A stretch of 64,000 bases of DNA from NCBI GenBank assembly GCA_903838565.1, contig CAILZB010000060.1, positions 62,001-126,000 of the forward strand. Reading direction: 5' to 3'. A program made the translations under genes and the position numbers. The notes below the pieces were generated by a model. That model did not search any database. It had not been told where the DNA came from and saw nothing but the letters and a program-made list of their open reading frames with translations. How positions within the stretch are numbered: the first letter of the stretch is position 1; each line of letters opens with the position of its first letter. Below, one piece after another: positions 17,197-25,335 of this stretch. Origin of the DNA: an uncultured beta proteobacterium. GTDB lineage: Bacteria; Pseudomonadota; Gammaproteobacteria; Burkholderiales; Burkholderiaceae_C.

Positions 17197-17543
17197 TCAT
17201 TTCATCCGTCGAATTCCCGTCTTGGGGATCAATTTCCGTGCGGGAAATCGTTCAAGTCGGAGCCACTATTCCCTGAATATCAAAAGGGCGATTCAACAGG
17301 TTGAAGCTTCGCCGCAAACTCCACTTCTGTGGGTACTGCGCGATCGTCTGGATTGGCCAATCTGACGGACCCAGGTCAGCGACGCTGGGCGGTTGCAATC
17401 AACGATGCTGAACAGCCAATCAAGGCCACAAACGGGTTTCCCTTGCTTGAGTGTCCGGCGCCGCCCGCCGCCCGCCGCGCACCTGTCGCTTCGGGCGGCA
17501 AAAGGGGCCAGCGTCTCAGGCTGCCGATATACTCAATTCGCCC
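17197..17543 (+). other. 347-bp degenerate spacer before metX
   Basis: This spacer contains no intact gene. It holds a fragment resembling the 5' part of the 2Fe-2S subunit gene (17273-17365) and perhaps further traces of the same gene up to about 17440 (AINDAEQPIKA in another frame). The last 100 bp should contain the metX promoter, but no convincing -35/-10 pair stands out. Confidence 0.55.
17273..17365 (+). pseudogene. Remnant of a second IorA-like 2Fe-2S subunit gene
   Basis: Thirty codons followed by TGA translate to a peptide matching residues 4-33 of the 2Fe-2S subunit at 12962. By hand alignment without gaps, 16 of 30 positions are identical, including the block TPLLW-x-LRD. At DNA level the stretch CCACTTCTGTGGG is shared. 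The frame stops just where the cysteine motif should begin. It has no start codon or ribosome-binding site of its own. The most likely explanation is a decayed second molybdenum hydroxylase gene set. Confidence 0.65.
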
Positions 17544-18689
17544 ATGCTCATCGCCACACCCCAATCGATGCACTTCCCGGCCGCCTTGCCACTGCAAAGC
17601 GGCGCGTCGATTCGCGGCTACGACCTGAGCTTCGAGACCTATGGAGAGCTCAACGCCGACCACTCCAATGCGGTGCTCGTGTGCCACGCTCTCAACGCCT
17701 CGCACCATGTGGCTGGCGTCTACGCCGGGCAGGAAAAATCCGAGGGCTGGTGGGACAACATGATCGGCCCCGGCAAGCCGGTGGACACCGACAAATTCTT
17801 CGTCATCGGCGTGAACAACCTGGGTTCGTGTTTCGGCTCCACCGGTCCCATGCACACCAACCCCGACACCGGCCGCGTCTATGGCGCAGACTTCCCGGTG
17901 GTCACGGTGGAGGACTGGGTCGATGCCCAGGCGCGACTGCTCGATGTGCTGGACATTCAGACGCTGGCGGCCGTGCTCGGCGGCAGCCTGGGCGGGATGC
18001 AGGCGCTGGGCTGGTCGCTGCAATACCCGCAGCGCGTGCGCCACGCGGTGGTGGTGGCCAGCGCGCCCAACCTCACGGCCGAGAACATCGCCTTCAACGA
18101 GGTCGCGCGCCGCGCCATCGTGACCGACCCGGATTTTCACGGCGGACATTTCTACCAGCACGGCGTGACCCCCAAGCGCGGCCTGCGCATCGCCCGCATG
18201 ATCGGCCACATCACGTATCTGAGCGACGACGTGATGAATGAAAAATTCGGCCGGCAGTTACGCGACACGCTCGTCGGCGAGGAAGGCCCGGGAGCTTACA
18301 AGTATTCCACCCAGGACGTCGAGTTTCAGATCGAGAGCTACCTGCGCTACCAGGGCGACAAGTTTGCCGAGTACTTCGACGCCAACACCTATTTGCTGAT
18401 CACCCGCGCCTTGGACTACTTCGATCCGGCGCGCGCATTCGACGGCAATCTGAGCCTGGCGCTGGCCCGTGCCTCGGCGAAGTTCCTGCTCGTGAGCTTC
18501 ACCACCGACTGGCGCTTCTCGCCCCAGCGCAGCCGCGAAATCGTCAAGGCGCTGCTGGACAACCGCAGAAGCTTGAGCTACGCGGAAATCGATGCGCCCC
18601 ACGGGCACGACGCCTTCCTGCTCGACGATGCGCGCTACCTGGGCGTGATGCGATCCTATTTCGACGGCATCGCCAAGGAGCTGGCATGA
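17544..18689 (+). CDS. metX: Homoserine O-acyltransferase (acetyl/succinyl) MetX
   Basis: This 381-residue alpha/beta-hydrolase acylates homoserine, the first committed step of methionine synthesis. The nucleophile Ser about 148 sits in [12 protein letters not shown] and the catalytic His in [12 protein letters not shown] near the C-terminus. The start ATG 17544 gives the usual family N-terminus ([11 protein letters not shown]). It overlaps metW by 4 bp, the standard metXW coupling of proteobacteria. Betaproteobacterial MetX enzymes may use succinyl-CoA rather than acetyl-CoA; the sequence alone does not settle this here. Confidence 0.95.
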   Translation: MLIATPQSMHFPAALPLQSGASIRGYDLSFETYGELNADHSNAVLVCHALNASHHVAGVYAGQEKSEGWWDNMIGPGKPVDTDKFFVIGVNNLGSCFGSTGPMHTNPDTGRVYGADFPVVTVEDWVDAQARLLDVLDIQTLAAVLGGSLGGMQALGWSLQYPQRVRHAVVVASAPNLTAENIAFNEVARRAIVTDPDFHGGHFYQHGVTPKRGLRIARMIGHITYLSDDVMNEKFGRQLRDTLVGEEGPGAYKYSTQDVEFQIESYLRYQGDKFAEYFDANTYLLITRALDYFDPARAFDGNLSLALARASAKFLLVSFTTDWRFSPQRSREIVKALLDNRRSLSYAEIDAPHGHDAFLLDDARYLGVMRSYFDGIAKELA

Positions 18690-19270
18690 GCGACCAGAGC
18701 ACGATCGAATCCATCGCCAGTCTGGTGCCGACGGGCTCGCGCGTGCTCGATCTGGGCTGCGGCGACGGTGCCATGCTGGCCTACCTGCAGGCCACACGCG
18801 GTTGCAGCGGCTATGGCGTCGAGATTGACGATGCCAACGTGCACGCCTGCGTGCAGCGCGGCGTGAACGTGATTCAGCTCAACCTGGACGAAGGCCTCAA
18901 TCTGTTCGAGGACCAGAGCTTCGATGTGGTGCTGCAGATCGACACGCTGCAACATCTGCGCAACGCCGAAGTGATGCTGCGCGAGACCGCGCGCGTGGGC
19001 CGCACCGGCATAGTGGCCTTCCCGAATTTCGGGCACTGGCCAAACCGCCTGAGCGTGCTGCGCGGGCGCATGCCGGTCACCAAGCGACTGCCCTACCAGT
19101 GGTACGACACGCCCAACATTCGCGTCGGCACCTTCAAGGACTTTGCCGCGCTCGCCGCCAAGAACCAGCTCCAGGTGCTGGATGCCTTTGGCCTGCAGGA
19201 AGGCCGCGAAGTGCGCCTGTGGCCCAACGCACGCGCCGGCACGGCGGTGTTCAAACTGCAGCGGCGCTGA
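18686..19270 (+). CDS. metW: Methionine biosynthesis protein MetW
   Basis: This 194-residue protein has a class I methyltransferase fold with motif [13 protein letters not shown] (about 20-31) and the MetW hallmarks DEGL, FPNFGHW and [10 protein letters not shown]. MetW is the obligate partner of MetX in many proteobacteria and is required for homoserine acylation. The ATG overlaps the metX stop (ATGA), indicating translational coupling. It converges with the pilus operon that ends at 19330. Confidence 0.95.
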   Translation: MSDQSTIESIASLVPTGSRVLDLGCGDGAMLAYLQATRGCSGYGVEIDDANVHACVQRGVNVIQLNLDEGLNLFEDQSFDVVLQIDTLQHLRNAEVMLRETARVGRTGIVAFPNFGHWPNRLSVLRGRMPVTKRLPYQWYDTPNIRVGTFKDFAALAAKNQLQVLDAFGLQEGREVRLWPNARAGTAVFKLQRR

Positions 19271-19329
19271 GTTTCACGTCAAGCGCTGCGGCCTTGCAGG
19301 AATCGGGGCGAGACCGACGCTTGCAGCTT

Positions 19330-20007
19330 TCACAGGCTGCGGCAAACCGTGTACTGGTTGTCGTCGCTGTAACTGGTGGCGGCCGTTCCTGGCGCGGTGT
19401 TGGCACCAGCCGTCGCCTGAGTTGCCAGCACGCTGCCACGGTCTGGCAGGCCGTCGTCAAACTGGGTGTCGATGGCGCGTGCTGCCTTGCCAGGCACCTG
19501 TGACAGGCAGACGGACAACGCGGCCGCGCCCGCCGCCGAAGTGACGCCCGGGCCAACGCCGATCAATCCGTTGAAGGCATTGCGTGGCAACGCAGCCACG
19601 CCGGTGTCCGCGGGGTTGCCCGCGATGAACCCGCCTGCCTTGAGCGCCTGCCAGAAAGCCAGCGCCTCGCCGCCCGCCGTGAACACCTGCGCCTGGGTGA
19701 CGCCAATCACGCCGTCGTTGTTGCCGGACTCGGTCACGCCGGCCCAGCTGCCGCCCCTGGACTGGAGCGAGGCCAGCGATCCTGCCGCTCCGCCGTCATC
19801 GCCCGGCAGGCTGTGGAAGCGATCGACATAGGCGTTGTATGCCACACCGAGGCTGTTGATGTCGTTCAGGCCGCTCTTGATCCTGGCACTGTCGATCAAT
19901 TCCTGCCCCTTGAGGACGCCACCGAGCAGCAAGCCGATGATGACCAGGACGATGGCGATCTCGACCAGCGTGAAGCCCGACGCGCGGGTCTGAAGCGGAT
20001 GTTTCAT
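19330..20007 (-). CDS. Type IV prepilin-like protein (PulG/MSHA-pilin type)
   Basis: This 225-residue prepilin has a short basic leader cut at G/FTLVE (MKHPLQTRASG then FTLVEIAIVLVIIGLLLGG), Glu5 present, and a C-terminal globular part with YVDRFHSLPGDDG near residue 65. Two Cys (one in SVCLSQ, one in YTVCRSL) could form the usual C-terminal disulfide loop. I chose ATG 20007 because AAAGGAAAACCT stands just upstream; the frame opens earlier. It is the last gene of the pilus operon, 112 bp after the previous prepilin, and is the best candidate for the major pilin because of its canonical processing site and good ribosome-binding site. Confidence 0.85.
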   Translation of the reverse strand: MKHPLQTRASGFTLVEIAIVLVIIGLLLGGVLKGQELIDSARIKSGLNDINSLGVAYNAYVDRFHSLPGDDGGAAGSLASLQSRGGSWAGVTESGNNDGVIGVTQAQVFTAGGEALAFWQALKAGGFIAGNPADTGVAALPRNAFNGLIGVGPGVTSAAGAAALSVCLSQVPGKAARAIDTQFDDGLPDRGSVLATQATAGANTAPGTAATSYSDDNQYTVCRSL

Positions 20008-20119
20008 AGGTTTTCCTTTCGTTGACACGTCGCTCAGTTGTCCCCTCTTTTTCGCGCTCTTACTGTCTTGAGCGACGGCGGCAGTAAATGCGGTTGGCGC
20101 GATGCGCTGATGCTGCTGG

Positions 20120-20842
20120 TCATGGCAGCGTGCCCGCCTGGAGCATCCGGTTGAACAGCGAGCCGGTGGGAAGCCAGCTCACGATGTCGTCGAATTCACC
20201 CATGGCAGACCCGGCAGCCGTGGGACTGCGGCTGACAAAATTGCCGTTTCCGTCGGTGTTGTCGATTTCGTCGGCGCTCGACGGATCCGCTCGCACCACG
20301 CCGCTCGAAGTGACCGCACCGAACCCGTTGACCCCATGGGAAAGGACCACAGCAGGAACCCCGCTGGCCAGCACGGAGGCGCACGACGCGCTGGAGCAAA
20401 CGCGCAGCGTGGCGACCGAGGAAAGGCTGAAACTGGCGGCCGGACTGCGGCTCGAAAAGATGCCGTTGACGCTGTAGCGGATGCGGTTGCCCCAGGCATC
20501 GGCACCTCCCACAGCCAGCGTGGCCCAGGGGAGATTGCCCTCCTGCGTGACGCAGTGGCCGGTCGCCGCAGTCACGTCCTCCAGCCCATCGTTGGCCGTT
20601 CCCGTCGCCGCGGCCACGGTCATGTCGGGACAGGGCAGATGCGGCGGCGTCTGGTTGGCAGCGTAGCCGAGCAGCGCTTCCCTGGCTTCGTCCAGGACCC
20701 TTTGCGTGTCCCGGATCCTTTGCTGCTCCATCTGGCTGCTCAACAGCGACAGACCGCGGCCGAAGATCAGGCCCAGGATGATCAGCGCCATGGCGATTTC
20801 TATCAGCGTAAAACCGCGGCCGTGAGCTGCTGCATGGGTCAT
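20120..20842 (-). CDS. Minor prepilin-like protein with AREALLGYA-LPCPD module
   Basis: This 240-residue protein has a prepilin leader and cleavage site (G/FTLIEIAMALIILGLIFG) with Glu5. After the helix comes EAREALLGYAANQ, LPCPD and NLPWATLAVGGADAWGNRIRYSVNG. The same order of motifs occurs in the N-terminal part of the 680-residue protein encoded immediately upstream in the operon, so the two share an ancestral module. It begins 13 bp after that gene. It is probably a minor pilin or pseudopilin at the fibre tip or base. The last third is rich in Ser, Ala and Asp with no recognised domain. Confidence 0.8.
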   Translation of the reverse strand: MTHAAAHGRGFTLIEIAMALIILGLIFGRGLSLLSSQMEQQRIRDTQRVLDEAREALLGYAANQTPPHLPCPDMTVAAATGTANDGLEDVTAATGHCVTQEGNLPWATLAVGGADAWGNRIRYSVNGIFSSRSPAASFSLSSVATLRVCSSASCASVLASGVPAVVLSHGVNGFGAVTSSGVVRADPSSADEIDNTDGNGNFVSRSPTAAGSAMGEFDDIVSWLPTGSLFNRMLQAGTLP

Positions 20843-20855
20843 GACGCTGCCCTCG

Positions 20856-22898
20856 TCATTCGGTGCGCAACACGAAATGGCTCAGGGCAACGCCCTGGCG
20901 GTGGCTGCCCGAAAGAAAGCCTGCGGTGAAGCCGTAGTACACCCGGTTCAGCGCCGCGTCCGGGGCGACGCAGCGTTGCATCGAGGGCGTCTGGGCGAGC
21001 CGCTCCAGGTCGACGGCAACGTCGCTGCAGTCGGTGCAATCGACCCAGGCCATGACGCGAAGGAAGTCGTTGGGCGCCACGTGCGCAGCCGGATCGCACA
21101 GGCTGCAGCCGGCATCGCAGCCCGAGACAATCTCCACGCGCTGCCGGTGCGTGGCCGGTGGCGACTCCTCGAACCGGTTCGAAGGCACATGGCGACAACC
21201 CGCGGCGCTGCCGTCGCAAGCCAGACTCATGCTGTCTCCGGTTTGAGCGTGGTCAATGCGGCCATTGAGCAGGATCGCACTGTGGTTCTCGAGCGGGTCC
21301 AGGCCGGTAGAGGCGTCGCGATGCACGTCGGTTTCGACGACGATGGAATGCGCACCCCAGGGGTCAGCCGAGTCCAGCACACCCATCATCGCTTCGCTGC
21401 CGCAGTGGCCGGGCGCGGCTCCGACGTCGGCGCTGACCAGTTGCAGCGTGAAGCCCTTGCCCCGGTCCACACCACTGCCCGACAAGGCAAAGGCGTCGGC
21501 CAGGGAGAACCTGAACTCGTAGTAGGCGCGCAGCGTCCTGCCCGCCAATGGAACAACACTGGGCGACCAGATGCAGGCACCCCCCGAACCTGCGGCATCC
21601 GCCAGGCCCACTGAAGCGCTTGCGGTATCCGCCGTGGCGCCAGCGCCGACGGGATGGAAGCTCGCAAGATTCTTGTCAAACGACTCCTGCATGGCCCCGG
21701 CGCCCAAGCCCTTGACGCAGCGCACGAGGTCGGCGCTGGCCTGGGCCGGATTGAAATACCCTGCTCCCGCATAGGCGCCGCTGGCCGGGAAGATCGTGTT
21801 CACACCCTCCAGATACATCGCTGGGTCGCCGAACAGCGCCAGGCTTCCGGTTCGTGCCGGCGTGTCGCGCAGCTGTGCGCCCAGCGGCGCCAGGCTGCGC
21901 TGCGTGCGCTCGCCTGCGAACAGCAGCACACCGACACAGCCGCCAAGACCGTTGACCGTCGGCGCGAGTGCGGGCCGTGCATAGAGAAGGTTGTTCTTCC
22001 AGTGCTTGAGGACATTGGCTTTGGCCGCGGTAGTCGGCGCACAGGCGGCGACAGCGTTGTCCACCCCCTTGTTGCCGGCCGATGCCGTCAAGGCCGGATC
22101 GCCCGTCGGCAGGCTGTTCAGGCAGAACTCCAGGTCGCCCAACAGCTTGTCGATGTCAGCCTTGAAGTCGCTGCGCTTCTTGACGCGGTCGAACACCTCC
22201 TTGGCCGTGATCCAGGTGCCTTGATCATTGTTGAGCGCGGCTTGCCCGCTGGCCCCGGTGCCGAGCACCAGGGTGCTGACAGCGCCAGCGCCGGCAAGCA
22301 CCGTGCTGCCCTCAAGGTAATTGGCTGCGACCAGGTTGCCGCCGCATTCGGTGCTCGTGCCGGCGCCGAGCCGGGCTTGCCCCGGCAGTGCCGCTAGCGG
22401 CGCAAGCACAACGGCCCAGGCCCGGTCGTGCGACGTCGGCCCCGTCAACGCCGCTCCTGCAGCGTCCTGCAGCGCGAACTGGCCTGCCGTGTCCCAGTTC
22501 ACTGGGCTCGCTTTCGGGTTGTCCTTGAGCGCACCGGAGACCGCGTACCAGAGGCACTCGCCGGCACCGTCGCGCAGTGGCGCGAGCGCCATCGACTGGG
22601 TTCTCCAGGGCAGGCGCGCCAGCACCGACACCTGGCTCGCAGCGCAGGGCGGGTTGGCCACGCCGTCGTTGTTGCTGTCGGGGCAGGGCAGGTACCCAAA
22701 GACCTCGTCGGCGTTCACCAGGTAGCGGTAGCCCGACGCAAAACCGATCAGCGCCTCCCTGGCCTGACCCAGGGCCGCCGAGGTGATGCGGTCGCGCTCG
22801 GTTTGAATTCCGCCGGAGGTTCTGAGCGCAAGGAAGGCCGCCACCAGCCCCAGCAGCAGCAGCACCAGCAACAGCGCCGAACCCGATGCGCGCTTCAT
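20856..22898 (-). CDS. PilX/MshP-type pilus protein with C-terminal L-type-lectin-like domain
   Basis: This 680-residue protein has one N-terminal membrane helix (SALLLVLLLLGLVAAFLALR, about 7-26) of the PilX/MshP kind, lacking the G/FTLxE site. A module EALIGFASGY, GYLPCPDSNNDG, WYAVSG spans about 48-122. Residues about 415-680 look like a legume/L-type lectin sandwich: YYEFRFS, IVVETDVHRD (about 519-528), ENHSAILLNG and the closing VYYGFTAGF with SHFVLRTE. At least nine Cys in this domain suggest disulfides. In MSHA systems MshP and MshQ are separate, MshQ bearing a LamG-like domain; here the two roles appear fused. It overlaps the PilO/P gene by 4 bp. The likely role is adhesive tip; sugar binding is inference. 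Confidence 0.75.
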   Translation of the reverse strand: MKRASGSALLLVLLLLGLVAAFLALRTSGGIQTERDRITSAALGQAREALIGFASGYRYLVNADEVFGYLPCPDSNNDGVANPPCAASQVSVLARLPWRTQSMALAPLRDGAGECLWYAVSGALKDNPKASPVNWDTAGQFALQDAAGAALTGPTSHDRAWAVVLAPLAALPGQARLGAGTSTECGGNLVAANYLEGSTVLAGAGAVSTLVLGTGASGQAALNNDQGTWITAKEVFDRVKKRSDFKADIDKLLGDLEFCLNSLPTGDPALTASAGNKGVDNAVAACAPTTAAKANVLKHWKNNLLYARPALAPTVNGLGGCVGVLLFAGERTQRSLAPLGAQLRDTPARTGSLALFGDPAMYLEGVNTIFPASGAYAGAGYFNPAQASADLVRCVKGLGAGAMQESFDKNLASFHPVGAGATADTASASVGLADAAGSGGACIWSPSVVPLAGRTLRAYYEFRFSLADAFALSGSGVDRGKGFTLQLVSADVGAAPGHCGSEAMMGVLDSADPWGAHSIVVETDVHRDASTGLDPLENHSAILLNGRIDHAQTGDSMSLACDGSAAGCRHVPSNRFEESPPATHRQRVEIVSGCDAGCSLCDPAAHVAPNDFLRVMAWVDCTDCSDVAVDLERLAQTPSMQRCVAPDAALNRVYYGFTAGFLSGSHRQGVALSHFVLRTE

Positions 22899-23860
22899 TT
22901 CGCGCCCTGCCTGATCAAGGCGCCGGGAGCCACGAGGTCGGTGCGCACGCCGGTGGCCAGATCCAGCGTTTCACCCACGCGCAAGTGCCGCCCGTCAAGC
23001 ACGATGGCATCCGCCGAAATGCGGGTCGGTGCGCCCGGCGCCGCCGGTTGGTGCTCGGCCACGGCGCGGTGATTGATCCAGGCCGTACCGTGACCGCGAT
23101 CACGTTGCACGATGCCGTCCAGGCGCGCTGGCCGACGGGCGTCCTGGCCGCCCGCATCGCTGCGCTCCAGGACCATGGCGCTGCGTTCGGCAGGCGCATA
23201 GAACAAGGTGTCCAGGCCGGGCCACGATGCCTCAGGGGACGACGACACTGGCGCGTCCGCCTTCATCGGCACGGCCAGAGGAACGGTCGGCACCAGCGTG
23301 AAAAACCGCAGCACGCACCGTGCCGACAAGCCCAGGGGGGTCGGCTCCGACAACTGGCATGCGTCGACGCGAAATGGCCCGGTCGGGCGGCGCTCGAGAT
23401 CGCGCAGCAGACCGAGCAGATCCTCCTCGTGCACCGGGCTCAAAGTCAGTTCGAGATCGTGAAATTGGGCGTCGTGACCCGCAGCGGCCGGCGTCGCCGG
23501 TGGCGCCAACGGCTGGGGTGCGAGCAACGTGTAGCGCAGCGACGACGACAGGCCCGTTCGCCTGGCACTGGCCAGGAGTTGCTCCACCCAGGCTTCGCGC
23601 TCGGGCATGGCGATGAAACCGATCTGAACCAGCTGCCAGTAGAGTTCCGACTGGCGCTCGACGTCGCTCAACTCGGCCTGCCTGTCCCGTGCGCGCGCCT
23701 GCACCGCTGCCAACTCGCCAGCGGCACTGAGCAGCTCGCGCTGGGCGCGCGTCTGCCACTGCTGAGCGCACAGCACCAGGCCCAGGCCCAGCGCCAGCGC
23801 GGCGCCCAACGCGATCAGGCCCCGGCGTGCGTGGACAGCGATGGACTGCCAAGCCTTCAT
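22895..23860 (-). CDS. PilO/PilP-like (MshJ/MshK-like) inner-membrane fusion protein
   Basis: This 321-residue protein has one membrane helix (about 12-31), a periplasmic coiled coil (about 33-70) and a PilO/GspM-like ferredoxin fold, seen as FHDLELTLSPVHEEDLLGLLRDLER (20-residue core only weakly conserved). The C-terminal quarter (about 235-321: LDGIVQRDRGHG, AWINHRAV, ILV-type turn, LRVGETLDLATG) resembles PilP/MshK/GspC homology regions that contact the secretin. In MSHA and PilMNOPQ systems these are two proteins. The gene overlaps both neighbours by 4 bp. It would link the inner-membrane alignment complex to the secretin. Confidence 0.65.
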   Translation of the reverse strand: MKAWQSIAVHARRGLIALGAALALGLGLVLCAQQWQTRAQRELLSAAGELAAVQARARDRQAELSDVERQSELYWQLVQIGFIAMPEREAWVEQLLASARRTGLSSSLRYTLLAPQPLAPPATPAAAGHDAQFHDLELTLSPVHEEDLLGLLRDLERRPTGPFRVDACQLSEPTPLGLSARCVLRFFTLVPTVPLAVPMKADAPVSSSPEASWPGLDTLFYAPAERSAMVLERSDAGGQDARRPARLDGIVQRDRGHGTAWINHRAVAEHQPAAPGAPTRISADAIVLDGRHLRVGETLDLATGVRTDLVAPGALIRQGAK

Positions 23861-25329
23861 CGCCGCAGCACCTCGGTTCGGGGTCTTGGCGCCAACGCGT
23901 CAGGGTCGGCGTCGCGAGTGCGCGCCAGCGCCAGGCACCAGTGCAGGGCTTCCCGCCCTCCCTCGCTGCTCAAGGCTTGCCGGGCGCGCTCTCGCTGCGG
24001 GTCGAGCAGCAGTTTGCTCCCCGGCAACTGGCTGAGTTTGCGGGAAATTTCTGCCACGATCTGACTGCGCGCCAGAGGCGTGGAGTCGCCCTCCAGCCCC
24101 AGTTCCAGCTTGAGCTCGACTGCCCGCGGTTCCGCGTTCACCCCGGCAGGGCGCGCTGCGCCGCCGGGCAAGGCCGCAGCGCCAGCGCAGGCGGCTTCGC
24201 CCGTGGGCAGATGACGCCACTCGAATCTGCGGGCGCGCAGTGACTCAGCGGAACCGACGACCTGGGCGACGCGCAGCATGGCCTGCGCCATCGACGCATC
24301 CCCGGCCAGTTCCCGTTGGTACACGCTCACGGCTTGGCGCAGCGCCTGCGGCGGCACACCCGCATGCTTGAGCGCCTGCTCGGTTTTCGTCAGTCCGGCC
24401 TGAACCTGCCGGACCTGGGCCAGCACTTGGGCGCGCTCCTCTTGAGCCGCCCAGGCCGCTCGCGCCTGATGGTCCGCGGCCCAGACCGCCAGGCCCAGGC
24501 ACAAGGCCGTCGCAGCCCAGCAGATGCGGCCCAGGCGCTGCCCCAGAAAGGCGCCGCGCTGCTGCAACGGAGCCAATTGGCCAACGGGTGACTGCAGGGC
24601 CAGATCGAACAGGACACCTTGCCAGTCCGGCGCCGCCACGTCGCTCCATGGCGCTGGCGGCGCCAGCAGGTCCAGGCCAAGCGCTGCGAGGTCGGGACCC
24701 AGATCGACCGATTCCCCCAGAAACAGCACGGCGTAGCGTTGCCCAGAACGCGCGATGACACGGGTGTTTTCCAGATGTCGCAGCGTGCGCGCCAGCTCCT
24801 GCGCCTGTTCGCTGGCCTGATCGGTCAGTGGCGCAAGGCGCGTCAGCACCGGCACGCGGTCCTTGAGGAAGACAATGCGCAGCTTGCCCCTGCCGGGCAT
24901 GACCACAAACAGTGCGGGCGGCAGTTGGGGATGACGCCCCAGCAACGCCATCAACATCGACTGAGTCCACAGCCCCGCCAGCGCGCCGCGCTGCGAATCG
25001 ACGGCAGACTGAATGCGCTCGGCCGCGTCCACGCCCACCAGCAGTTGCTGCGACGGCAGCACACGCTCCATGAAGCCGGCGCCGGCCAGCCCTGCAACGG
25101 CCGCGCGAAACGGCGTGGAGGGGAAGCGGTTGGCAAGTTGCCTCTGGATGTAGTCGCTTCGATCCCGTCCAAAGAGGCGGGGAACCCGAATCGGCGCAAA
25201 GTCTTCTTCGGCCAGGTCGGTGACGGCCCAGACCGGCCCGGTGGCGGGGCCGGTCAGCATCTGCCAGCCGCTCTTGCCCTTTTGCCAGCCTTGCGTGGCC
25301 GTCGTGCTGATGTGCAGAACGGTTTTCAT
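23857..25329 (-). CDS. PilM/PilN-like (GspL/MshI-like) assembly protein
   Basis: This 490-residue protein has a cytoplasmic N-terminal half of about 265 residues, one membrane helix (WAATALCLGLAVWAA, about 271-285), then a coiled coil and periplasmic domain ending with a GspL/PilN-type fold (VELKLELGLEG, ending in sorting of residues SQIVAEISRKLSQLPG). The layout equals MshI or GspL, that is, PilM and PilN in one chain. Sequence motifs for ATP binding of actin-like PilM are not clear, so I infer the family from order, topology and position between the platform and PilO-like genes. It begins 6 bp after the platform gene and overlaps the next by 4 bp. Confidence 0.6.
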   Translation of the reverse strand: MKTVLHISTTATQGWQKGKSGWQMLTGPATGPVWAVTDLAEEDFAPIRVPRLFGRDRSDYIQRQLANRFPSTPFRAAVAGLAGAGFMERVLPSQQLLVGVDAAERIQSAVDSQRGALAGLWTQSMLMALLGRHPQLPPALFVVMPGRGKLRIVFLKDRVPVLTRLAPLTDQASEQAQELARTLRHLENTRVIARSGQRYAVLFLGESVDLGPDLAALGLDLLAPPAPWSDVAAPDWQGVLFDLALQSPVGQLAPLQQRGAFLGQRLGRICWAATALCLGLAVWAADHQARAAWAAQEERAQVLAQVRQVQAGLTKTEQALKHAGVPPQALRQAVSVYQRELAGDASMAQAMLRVAQVVGSAESLRARRFEWRHLPTGEAACAGAAALPGGAARPAGVNAEPRAVELKLELGLEGDSTPLARSQIVAEISRKLSQLPGSKLLLDPQRERARQALSSEGGREALHWCLALARTRDADPDALAPRPRTEVLRR

Positions 25330-25335
25330 GCTCGC

